Shown piece by piece: positions 1-9,189 of a DNA stretch of 61,683 nucleotides. A program made the position numbers and the translations under genes. Within the stretch, counting starts at the first letter, position 1; each line of letters begins with the position of its first letter. Origin of the DNA: Bacteroidota bacterium (GTDB lineage Bacteria > Bacteroidota > Bacteroidia > Chitinophagales > Saprospiraceae); contig SBHD01000013.1 in the NCBI GenBank assembly GCA_006226345.1, positions 1 to 61,683 of the forward strand. The letters are read 5' to 3'. The notes beneath the pieces were generated by a model. It was not told the DNA's origin. It saw only the letters and a list, made by a program, of their open reading frames with translations, and ran no database searches.

Positions 1-3000
1 CACTTCATCCGGCACCTGCACCGAAGTTGTCAGCGCCTGCTTGTCGGCAAATACCGCAAAGTTGGTCTCATCCATGCCCGCACCCGGCAGTACGTCCGCG
101 ATCTCCAGATCGGAGTAATTCAGGGTGAACTGGTAGCCGACTGCTTTTTCAGATGCCGTAAAGGTGACTGTGAAATACTCACCCGGCTTGACGAACCTGT
201 CTTCCACATCAAATAACAGTGTCCCGTTAAAGCGATCCTCGCTGTACATCAGTCCGTTCGGAATGGAGTTGCTGTTCACATCACCCACTTTCACCGCGAT
301 AAAGTCATCTTCCATCTGTGGTCCCTGCACGTTCCAGACCGATTTGGATTCCGGGAACGGCTCCTGGAACGGATCGGATGGGTTCGGGAACACATAACTC
401 TTGTCGATGAAACGCCAGGAGGTATTGTTCGGCAGTTCCGTGTAAATACCCAGGATAAGTTTCCGGATCTCGACCAGGTCAAAGGTGGATACGTTACCAC
501 TGTTGTTGGCATCTGCCGCGATATACTGATACGGCGTGGAGAACTGCTTCAGACCCAGGATATGCTTGTTGATCAATACCAGGTCAAACGTACTTACACC
601 ATTGAGCGGATCATTATCCTTATACGGTGTCAGGGTATAGTTCGTCTGGATGGGTACGGAATTATTAAACTGATAATGTCCGTGATCATCCGTCAGGTCA
701 AACAGGTCCACCGGTGGTTGTCCGGTCGGAGATGTACATACGATCTGCACGTTGGCTTCTTCCAGGCCGTCACCTGACTCTGTTTGCAGCCATCCGGCAA
801 CCGTAGCGTTGGAGGCAGTACAGACACCCGCGTTATCCTGAACATGTACGTAGGTCTCACAGAATCCGGCATTGCCGTGCACATCCATTGCCCAGATCTC
901 TACCAGTTGGAAGCCCAGTTCGGTACAGGTGAAAGAAACCGTCGTCTGAGGCTGTCCGTTCGGCAGGAACGGGAAGCCAACACCCTGACCAGCCTTGCGG
1001 ATACCGTACACCAGCAGGGAGTTCGGTGTGCAACCGTCATAAGCCGTATCCAGGAAGTACTGGAGATCCAGCATGATCATGCCCGTCGGCATCATGTTCG
1101 TGGACAATCCGTTAAGACAAACCACGCTGGGCTGCTTGCAGTCCTTGACTTCAAAGGTGTATTCGCATACATTCTCGTTGCCGCATCCGTCTTCTGCAAT
1201 CCACTTGATCTTGTGCGTGCCGTATGGCAGTTGCGGAACCACATACTCGTTCGGTTTTTCTATGGTATTCCAGCGTACACAGGCTGTTTTGAACTGGCCG
1301 CTTACCACCGTTTCGATCGTAAACCGGTACTTTTTGTTAAGCGGAACAGGGCGTTTATCAAAGGCCCGCGCCACACCACCACTATAGTTGGCATTAGCGG
1401 CATTATTGTAGTAGATCACATTCGGATCATTCGGTGCCTGACTGTTCACGACTGTTTCCATCGTACCATTGCCATCCAGATCGAGGAAGAGCAGGTAACG
1501 GAGGCTCACATTCGTCTGGGAGCAGGCATCGGATGCCGTCGCACACAGGTCCGTAGGTGCTTCACAGAGGTCGTGCAGTTGAACTTTCGGATCGTACCAG
1601 TACGACTCATTCCAGAATTGCGGATCATTATCCGTCAGGTCACAAACCTCAACCGGACTCGTCGGGCAGAAAATATTCGGCTTCTCACCATCTATGATCT
1701 TAATGATCTGCTTGTACTTGTAGCAATTTACATCAGGAGACCAGAAAGAACTGTAAGCAGTCGGGTTCTGATCATTCGGGTTTACCTTGACCACCGTTGG
1801 CGCCCAGGGAGCCGGTGTACCGTATGGTGATACCGTCGGGCCCACCAGGTTCGTCGGGTGGTTGGTCGTTGAATTTGGATTGGGGTTTGGGACGAACGTA
1901 CATCCCTGGTTGGCATCGTAGGTACACCAGTTGATGATCGTCCAGGTACGTTCGATCTTATAGCAAGCGTCCGGCACGACCGTAAAGACATGGTCTTCAT
2001 AGGAAACACCGAGCAACTCACAGTCCTCACCGTAGAACACCGGCTCGCCGTAGTTCCCCGAGCCATCACACTGATTTACGATAACGTCGTTCGGGAACTT
2101 CACGTAATAATCCTGTTCATATTCCACTGTAACCCGCTGGGTACACTGGCTGGAAAGACCATTGCAGTCAAACGCGCGGAACGTCCGGGTTATGGTCCCT
2201 TTGCCACATACTGTGTCGAAGAGGCTGTAGTTAGCACTCGTCGTAATGGTATCGATGCAGCAGTTATCGGCACCGGTGGCCATATTGTATGCCCAAAGGC
2301 TCGGATCAAAGTTTTCGCAGCTAACCGTCACGTTGGCCGGCGGTATGCAAACCGGTTTGAGTTTGTCATCAACAAACACCTGCACTTCACAGTCGTTGGA
2401 ATGCTCCTCTTCAAACGTAAGGCTGACTTCTCCCAACGGCAGGGGCACATCATAGACACGCAGGATGACCAGAATGGTATCTCCAACGTCTTCACAACAG
2501 AATTTAACCTGATCGTGGAACCGGTTACTTGGCTGACAGGCATTCGGTTCCAGCCTGCGTGCTTTGAAGTACCAGCTACCGCAGTTGTCGTACGAGCCAT
2601 CATCAAATGTGGACGCATTTACCAGGCTCATCCCGTTGATACCCAGGGAAACCTGAGTGATCTCATCGCAGGCTGCTACCGGCGGGACCTGGTCTTCCAC
2701 CGTGAGGGTAAATGAACAGGAGCCCGAGGCGCCACAGTTATCTTCTGAGTAATAAATTACAATGTGTTCACCGATCGGCAGACAGGGCGTATTGCCGAAT
2801 ACTGCCAGTGTATCGTTATCCAGCGGGTCATTGCCCGGGAAGTCCTGCAACGTACCATCCAGTTCGATCTCGTCGATCGTGTCGCCGGTGATCGGATCGA
2901 TCACCAGGATAAGTGCAGTAGCATCGGCTACCCGTCCACAGGCATCCTCCATGATCACATCCGGCAGGTTGACTGTAGCACAACAGTCCAGCGGATCAGT

Positions 3001-4545
3001 ACTCACCGTGATGTCATCCGGACAGGTAATGGCAGGCCCGGTCACGTCAACCACATTGATCACCTGAATATGTGTCATCGGGTTCGGCGGATCCGTGGAA
3101 GATGGCGAACAGAGATCAAAGATCGTCCAGGTACGGATTATGGAATACGTTCCGTCACAGAAGGGCGCCAGCTGATCAGTTGCCGTGGCGTTAATTTCAC
3201 AGAAAGTATTGGTTCCGTCGAGGTAATAGGTAAAGCCGTTGAAGGTGTACGACGGTGCACCAGTTACGGCTGGATCAGTCATGTTCTTATCACAGGATAC
3301 AGTAACATCAGTAGGCAGATCCAGGTCGTAAATACTGATCCGTTCAAAATAGATGTACTGGGTACAGGTCGACTTGTTACCACTCTGGTCCGTTGCCGTC
3401 CATACGCGTTTTACATAACCACTCAGATTGTCAAGCCCGTTGAAAGAGCCGCCGCACGGAACATCTACCCACGTGTCCTTAAATACCAGGGTTACCGGTG
3501 TACAGTTATCCGAAACAAGCGGGTATGCAGTTGCAATACCCAATGAGTCATACAGGAATTCCGGGGTGTATTCGTCTACCACACAGGGCACCGTAATGTT
3601 TTCGCATTGCGAGAATATCGGAGGCACCACATCAAATGCAATGGCATCCGTGATACAGAAGTTGCCGGAACAGTTGTCCGTCACTTTTATTTTTAATGGA
3701 ATACCCACCCACTGCGAGGTGATCATATTACCAATATTAACGCCTTGAAGCGTGAAGATCTCTACCGTGTACAGCGAATCCAGCACATCGCCCTCCAAAG
3801 CCATGTCGGGCGTGATGGTGACTTTACAGTCATCGTCCATGGATATCTCTACCAGGTCGTTACATACCATGGCATCCGGATCTCCATAGGTCAGTTTTAG
3901 CTGATCGCTAGCTGCCGGGCAAGCGCCCGGAGGGTCATTCGTAGTCAGGGTAATGATAATATCCCCCACATATCCGGCCGGCGGCTGATAAACAGCATTC
4001 AGCATATTCGGATTGGGCAGGAAAGCACCGCCACCTACAGAGGCCGTCCAGGTACTGCTGGAAGCCGAGCCTCCGATAGCACCATCCAACTGATGTTGCG
4101 TATCTACGCAAAGCACTTTATCCGGACCGGCATTTGCTGTGGCCGATTCTAAAATTATAACTGCTACGGTCGCTGTTCCGGTCATACCGGTTTGCTCTGT
4201 TACCGTAACGGTATAGGTACCCGCGTGCGTGAGTATGGTGTTAGCACGGGAAGGATTCTGCTCGTTGGAGGTAAATCCAGCCGGGCCTTCCCAACTAAAT
4301 GTGAACGGCGCCATCCCACTCGTGATGGTCGCGAAAAGATTCAAGGTCGAGCCGGCACAGATCGGGCCGTTCGAACTGGCTTCAACAGTCACGGCCGCCG
4401 GCGAAACTGCCGACACCGGGTCTGGAGTTGGAGCCTCCGGTACGAAACCGGTAAACGCTTGTGCAAAAAGCAACAGGCTGCAGGAAAGGGCCAGCCAGGC
4501 GAGGCGGCGCATTCCGGATTGGATGAAAAATTCGAGAGTTCGCAT
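1..4545 (-). CDS. Large secreted HYR-repeat protein with dockerin-like repeats and a C-terminal cohesin-like segment; truncated by the left window edge
   Basis: Manual reverse translation from ATG at 4545: MRTLEFFIQSGMRRLAWLALSCSLLLFAQAF (signal peptide). Open frame checked at several points down to position 1 (e.g. TSQWVGIPLKIKVTDNCSGN at 3720, STPYQYIAADANNSGNVSTF at 540, NYSDLEIADVLPGAGMDETN at 120). Many DxTxPxIxCPxDIxV-type HYR motifs. Not in the ORF track because the stop lies outside the window. Confidence 0.9.
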   Translation of the reverse strand, partial: MRTLEFFIQSGMRRLAWLALSCSLLLFAQAFTGFVPEAPTPDPVSAVSPAAVTVEASSNGPICAGSTLNLFATITSGMAPFTFSWEGPAGFTSNEQNPSRANTILTHAGTYTVTVTEQTGMTGTATVAVIILESATANAGPDKVLCVDTQHQLDGAIGGSASSSTWTASVGGGAFLPNPNMLNAVYQPPAGYVGDIIITLTTNDPPGACPAASDQLKLTYGDPDAMVCNDLVEISMDDDCKVTITPDMALEGDVLDSLYTVEIFTLQGVNIGNMITSQWVGIPLKIKVTDNCSGNFCITDAIAFDVVPPIFSQCENITVPCVVDEYTPEFLYDSLGIATAYPLVSDNCTPVTLVFKDTWVDVPCGGSFNGLDNLSGYVKRVWTATDQSGNKSTCTQYIYFERISIYDLDLPTDVTVSCDKNMTDPAVTGAPSYTFNGFTYYLDGTNTFCEINATATDQLAPFCDGTYSIIRTWTIFDLCSPSSTDPPNPMTHIQVINVVDVTGPAITCPDDITVSTDPLDCCATVNLPDVIMEDACGRVADATALILVIDPITGDTIDEIELDGTLQDFPGNDPLDNDTLAVFGNTPCLPIGEHIVIYYSEDNCGASGSCSFTLTVEDQVPPVAACDEITQVSLGINGMSLVNASTFDDGSYDNCGSWYFKARRLEPNACQPSNRFHDQVKFCCEDVGDTILVILRVYDVPLPLGEVSLTFEEEHSNDCEVQVFVDDKLKPVCIPPANVTVSCENFDPSLWAYNMATGADNCCIDTITTSANYSLFDTVCGKGTITRTFRAFDCNGLSSQCTQRVTVEYEQDYYVKFPNDVIVNQCDGSGNYGEPVFYGEDCELLGVSYEDHVFTVVPDACYKIERTWTIINWCTYDANQGCTFVPNPNPNSTTNHPTNLVGPTVSPYGTPAPWAPTVVKVNPNDQNPTAYSSFWSPDVNCYKYKQIIKIIDGEKPNIFCPTSPVEVCDLTDNDPQFWNESYWYDPKVQLHDLCEAPTDLCATASDACSQTNVSLRYLLFLDLDGNGTMETVVNSQAPNDPNVIYYNNAANANYSGGVARAFDKRPVPLNKKYRFTIETVVSGQFKTACVRWNTIEKPNEYVVPQLPYGTHKIKWIAEDGCGNENVCEYTFEVKDCKQPSVVCLNGLSTNMMPTGMIMLDLQYFLDTAYDGCTPNSLLVYGIRKAGQGVGFPFLPNGQPQTTVSFTCTELGFQLVEIWAMDVHGNAGFCETYVHVQDNAGVCTASNATVAGWLQTESGDGLEEANVQIVCTSPTGQPPVDLFDLTDDHGHYQFNNSVPIQTNYTLTPYKDNDPLNGVSTFDLVLINKHILGLKQFSTPYQYIAADANNSGNVSTFDLVEIRKLILGIYTELPNNTSWRFIDKSYVFPNPSDPFQEPFPESKSVWNVQGPQMEDDFIAVKVGDVNSNSIPNGLMYSEDRFNGTLLFDVEDRFVKPGEYFTVTFTASEKAVGYQFTLNYSDLEIADVLPGAGMDETNFAVFADKQALTTSVQVPDEV

Positions 4546-6054
4546 GATGAAATAAAATTTAAATGCGTGGATTAAGTGTTAATGATTCAGATGTACTATT
4601 TTGATTTACAGTTAATTACACACTATTTCTGCCGTGAGATTTTTATCTAATACTCATCGTGCGGTCCTGCCCCGCCACCAGGCAAAAGCCCACTGGCAAG
4701 GAGGTAAATCGATTAGTTTGGCATACCGGATACCGGGGTACCCGGTATGCACAGAGGGGGGCGGTATTATTATTTCGGTCTCGCTATTGGGGGTTAGAGG
4801 AAGCGAACTACTTCACAGGCTTTCTACTTCCCCTACCCCCTTCGCGAACACTCGGGAATTAGGTTCGCGCCACTTTTGGCGGGAACAGATATATCTTTAA
4901 AGGCTGGTTGCATACCTGCCTCGTTATCAGTCCATTGATACTCCGGTGTTTGCGGAGCCCAGGTGTCTGTCATCCCGGCTTGAGTTGAAAAAGCCGGAAT
5001 GACAGTATCCCGGAAGTGTTCTTACTCGTATACTTTTCCGGTGATCGTTATCATCGGAGCCGTATCCGTTGACCGGCTGACCGTGCACCCTTTGTGCTCC
5101 GGCTGCCGACCGTTGCCATGCGTCCGTTTCGGCGCGGCTGATCGTATCAATCGACCGGCCATGCCGGGTCCTGGCCGGCGGCGCACCATTGCGTCACCGG
5201 AGAGACCTGTTGACTACACTTTTGGCTTGGTTCAGATCAGCCTTGTCCGCGCTGCATTTTTGCTGCATGGCCCGGGTGAGCGGTCTGGGTAGCCGCTTTA
5301 CCTGGTGGCTGTTCTGGATTAATTTTGATACTGACCGGTGGCATTCTGCCGCCATGCTGATATCCCGGGAAACCGGTACATATGCATGCAGGCTGTCGTG
5401 CCCGGCTGGCCAGGTGTTCGTGTATCCGGCTTGTAGTTGCTTACCGAAGCCCAACCAGGCAGTATCCGCCTGGTTCTTTGTCTGCTGCATGCGCAGGTTA
5501 CTACAGTTATGCGCAGACATCCGAATTCAATGTGCTACTCCGTTATCCTGTAGATGCAACCGGTGTCGTATTGCCCGAATCATGCGGCATGCGAGACATG
5601 CATGCTCCGGGGCCGTCCGGACACCGCGCACTGCCACCTCATGCAGTCGGTTCGTCGTAAAGGCTACAAGCCTGTTCCAGTATGTTCAAAATTTACCTGT
5701 GCTTCCCGGTTGGGTAACGACCGCCGGTATTGGCGGCTGTCTGCCGTTCCCGGCATGAAAAACACAGCATATCCCGAGTATTAAAAGAAAGGATCCGAAA
5801 CCGTCGATTTTACAACTGCCGGCGAATCAGGTATTTTGAATGGTTATATGGTTTGGCCGGGGCTTTATAATCAAACCCGGAGTTCCGGGTCGTTTAACTC
5901 AAAATGTGAAAAGAGATTCCAGGCCAGGCTTCTGTTCCGGTCTGTTTGGCCATGCAGGCAACCGCAGCAGGAATCCTCCTTTCACAACCCTAATGCACTG
6001 GAGGGTTGGATTATGCGCTTTCTGGAGTAGGGGTTTTCGAGGCGGGGGCCTCCA

Positions 6055-6453
6055 TTAAAATTCGACGATAAACCAACCGTCCACTTCCCACACCTGGTAA
6101 ATACCCGGCTTGATGGTACGTTCTTTGAATTTTAATGGTCCCAGGACAGGGCGTGGTACTACATACTCTTCGATCACCTGAAAAAGTAGCCATCGGAAAT
6201 GCCGCCGCATATAGCGACCTTCCATGGAGTTCTTTTCAAACTCGAAGCGTAACTTGCCGTCCGTAGTGATACTAATCCAGGAGTTCACCGTCGGGCAGGA
6301 AATTTCCCCTTCGCCTTTACGTGCCATTACCCGGCAAATACCAACTCCGCTGCAGTTGGCACTGGGCGAACCCAGCACCACATCTGCGCGGACCTTCTGT
6401 CCGGAATACGCCCGGTTTAACCGGGCTGAAGTCGTGTTCTGAATCGTCCTCAT
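6055..6453 (-). CDS. Hypothetical protein with CSGxGICRV motif
   Basis: ORF 6055..6531; MRTIQNTTS start at 6453 preferred. Contains SPSANCSGVGICRVMARKGEGEISCP. Confidence 0.6.
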   Translation of the reverse strand: MRTIQNTTSARLNRAYSGQKVRADVVLGSPSANCSGVGICRVMARKGEGEISCPTVNSWISITTDGKLRFEFEKNSMEGRYMRRHFRWLLFQVIEEYVVPRPVLGPLKFKERTIKPGIYQVWEVDGWFIVEF

Positions 6454-7066
6454 ATTATACATATTGATTACAGCGTTAACAGTGTTCGTCGTTATTGTTT
6501 GTCGTCTTGTTTGTTTTGTTTGTTGATACAAAAGTACCCCCGGCTACCGCCTCCGCCAGGACATCAAAACCAAAAAAACAAACCGTAAAACGAATAAAAA
6601 AACCATTAAAAAAAATACAAAATACTGATAATCAACACATTAAAAAATCAACAAAATCAACAAAACCTATACTCTCAATTGCGGAAAACGAGAGCAAAAC
6701 GCGGTAAAAAAAACTTGATTTTTTACTTTCAATACTGGGAAAAGACCTGGGAAGCAGAGCACCAGTGCGCAAAACAGGAAAGAATGACGCTGCCACAGAA
6801 GGGTTGACGTACGCACTGGAACGGCCGGAAAGGCAATACGGTATGCGTCCGGAATACCGGAAAGGCAGCCGCATCACCGGACAATGGAAAGAGCGGGCCC
6901 GGTAGGTGATACGGCATTTACATAAAACAGGAATGGAAAAAGTAGCCTGACCAGAGGCTCCGGAGCAATACCCGGTCGCCCGATGCTTTTCAGGGTACCA
7001 CAACACAAGACTGCCCGGCCCAAAAGGACCAGGCCATCAGAAACAGGCAGGACCGGACTACCGGTG

Positions 7067-8626
7067 TTATACCTGGCTGGCGGTTTTTTTCTTCCGGATA
7101 CGCGGCTTGTAGATGGTGTTTTCCAGGGAGTCGAGCGCCATTTGCCAAAGATCCTCGTATGGAATGATCTCAATGTCGTGCGACTGATTGGCAAAATCGA
7201 GCGGCTTACCTTCCAGGTTTTTGACGTGCTTTTCAGCATTCCGGATCACTGCCGCCCGGTGAAATCCGGAATCGGCGATCTGCAACACCATTTTAATAAA
7301 GCAGTTGCTTCGGTAGTTGTCGTCCTTTTTCAGGTACCTGGATGAATACTTTTGGATAGCCTCCATCCGGTCGATCACATTGTCATATTCCTTGGTCAGG
7401 ATCAGGTACAGGATCTGAAAGATCAGGACCGGAATATTCAACCCGCGTTTGTCTTTGGAAAAAATGGGCACATCATTAACAAAACGCATCATCCGGACAC
7501 GTTTGATCACGGTCTCGCCTTCCGGCACTTCGATCCGCTCCACCTGTATCAGGTAGTACAGATAGGCTTCGAATATCTTCCAGATCTGTACAATACTACC
7601 CGGCAGGCTTTTGAAGCGGCGGTGCCGGATCGTATCCTTATAAATAGTATAGGCGTTCTGGTATTGCCTGGCGTGTAGGGAAAGCAGCAGGAGAAGCTCC
7701 TGGTATTTAAACCAGTTGAAAGAACCGTATTCAAGCAGCTTCAGCCCCCGGTCGGCAGCCTTACGGCCGCGCGGGTAGTCACGCAACTGCACATAACAGA
7801 CCATTTCCTGGTACAGGAATACCTGCAGGGGGACATTGGCTACATAGGGCTTGTTGTCAAAAAACCGAATAGCCTTGTCGCAAATGGCGATCGTATTCTT
7901 ATAGTCGTTTACACTGGTGTAAATGATGATTTCGATCAGCCGGCCTGTAAAATGGAGACGGTAGGAGTCGTAGGCCTTCAGGCCTTCAGCAATGCGGTTG
8001 AAATATGCCCGTGCGATCTTCGGGACTTCCCGTTTGGTGGATTTGTTATTGATAAAACGGATGACCAGATCCGTATACAGGTCTTCGGCCAGGTTCTCGA
8101 AATAAAAGACCTTTTCAAGCCGTTCCACCTGTTTACCATATTTTTCATATTTTTTGAGGTTGCCTTCGATGGAGCCATGGTACAAACGCAGGGTCCGCAC
8201 CATATCAAGTGCCAGATCGGTGAAATCATACCGTTGTGATGTACGCAGCACCTCTCCGGCCAGGGTCAGGGTTGTCTGATGGGCATTTTTCCCCAGCAGC
8301 AACTTGATCGCTCCCCAGTTTTTGTATGCCTCGAAATAGGCTTTCTGGCGGGAGTTGTAGTGGGGCAGGTTCAGGTCGATTACCAGCAACATCTGCACCA
8401 GGTATTTCCGCAGGGACTTTTTGATCCGTTGGTAGGATACCGTTTTGGCCCGGCCGGGATACAACTCGGCCATTGCCTGCTCATCTGTTTCTACTTTGCC
8501 TTCTGCGATCAGATTATATAACCGCATGGACAACGGGCCAGGCTGTAAGGCCTTTACAGTGAGCAGTGATGCAGCCCTTAACTTTTGCTTGGTTACAATC
8601 GAAACAAGTTCACGCAATTCATCCAT
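7067..8626 (-). CDS. Hypothetical ~519-aa alpha-helical (TPR-like?) protein, paralog A
   Basis: Long ORF, co-linear with the 9190..10701 protein; shared motifs FSKDKRGLNIPVLIFQ, SRYLKKDDNYRSNCFIK, EIIPYEDLW. Confidence 0.85.
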   Translation of the reverse strand: MDELRELVSIVTKQKLRAASLLTVKALQPGPLSMRLYNLIAEGKVETDEQAMAELYPGRAKTVSYQRIKKSLRKYLVQMLLVIDLNLPHYNSRQKAYFEAYKNWGAIKLLLGKNAHQTTLTLAGEVLRTSQRYDFTDLALDMVRTLRLYHGSIEGNLKKYEKYGKQVERLEKVFYFENLAEDLYTDLVIRFINNKSTKREVPKIARAYFNRIAEGLKAYDSYRLHFTGRLIEIIIYTSVNDYKNTIAICDKAIRFFDNKPYVANVPLQVFLYQEMVCYVQLRDYPRGRKAADRGLKLLEYGSFNWFKYQELLLLLSLHARQYQNAYTIYKDTIRHRRFKSLPGSIVQIWKIFEAYLYYLIQVERIEVPEGETVIKRVRMMRFVNDVPIFSKDKRGLNIPVLIFQILYLILTKEYDNVIDRMEAIQKYSSRYLKKDDNYRSNCFIKMVLQIADSGFHRAAVIRNAEKHVKNLEGKPLDFANQSHDIEIIPYEDLWQMALDSLENTIYKPRIRKKKTASQV

Positions 8627-8672
8627 GTCGGACGCCAGGTTGTAAGGCGGTATAGCGGTTGATTATATTGAA

Positions 8673-8680
8673 CAAACCTA
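8673..8680 (-). promoter_or_regulatory. Putative Bacteroidota -7 element TAGGTTTG for paralog A
   Basis: CAAACCTA on + strand = TAGGTTTG on minus, 47 nt upstream of the start; lies in one arm of a 9-bp inverted repeat. Confidence 0.4.
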
Positions 8681-9189
8681 CGGCGTTTCCCGCTAATTTG
8701 TTCAACCTGAAGCAATGCAGCAAAAAAACTATGCGCAAACAGCTTGCCAACTCTGTCACCCGAACGACACTTCATGCCGGGTGGACCGTACCTTACTGAC
8801 AGAGGCCCGTAAATGGAATGTGGGAAAAACCCGAAAAACTAAACGCCGGTAATGTCTACAATAATCACGTCTTCTAAGCGATGGTTTACTTGGTTTTGAG
8901 CAGTGTTGTTGGAGTTGAAATGCGGAGTGTTGATTTGATTTACCATGATGACTTCGTTTGTTGGTTACGAAGTCAAAAGTCAGGGTCCAGCACTTCCGAA
9001 CTATGGACAAAAAACAGGGCTCGTTCGCGCGCATTTTTTGAGCATAATTCTCACACAAAAATTACAAAGTGCTACAAATCAACATTTTACATTTTCAAAA
9101 ACAAGACTAAAAAACCAAATTCAATTCAAAAATAATTTGAATAAAATCGACGTTTTGAGACGGAATTAAATCGGTGGAAAGGGAATCGG

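Noticed and set aside
784-3546. Several + strand ORFs of 100-348 aa (784..1830, 1990..2715, 2764..3546)
   Set aside because: Antisense to the truncated HYR gene, whose minus frame is open throughout and gives clear domains.
5189-5758. 189-aa Cys-rich + strand ORF
   Set aside because: No signal peptide or domain; composition looks like translated non-coding GC-rich DNA. Kept only as part of the unusual intergenic region.
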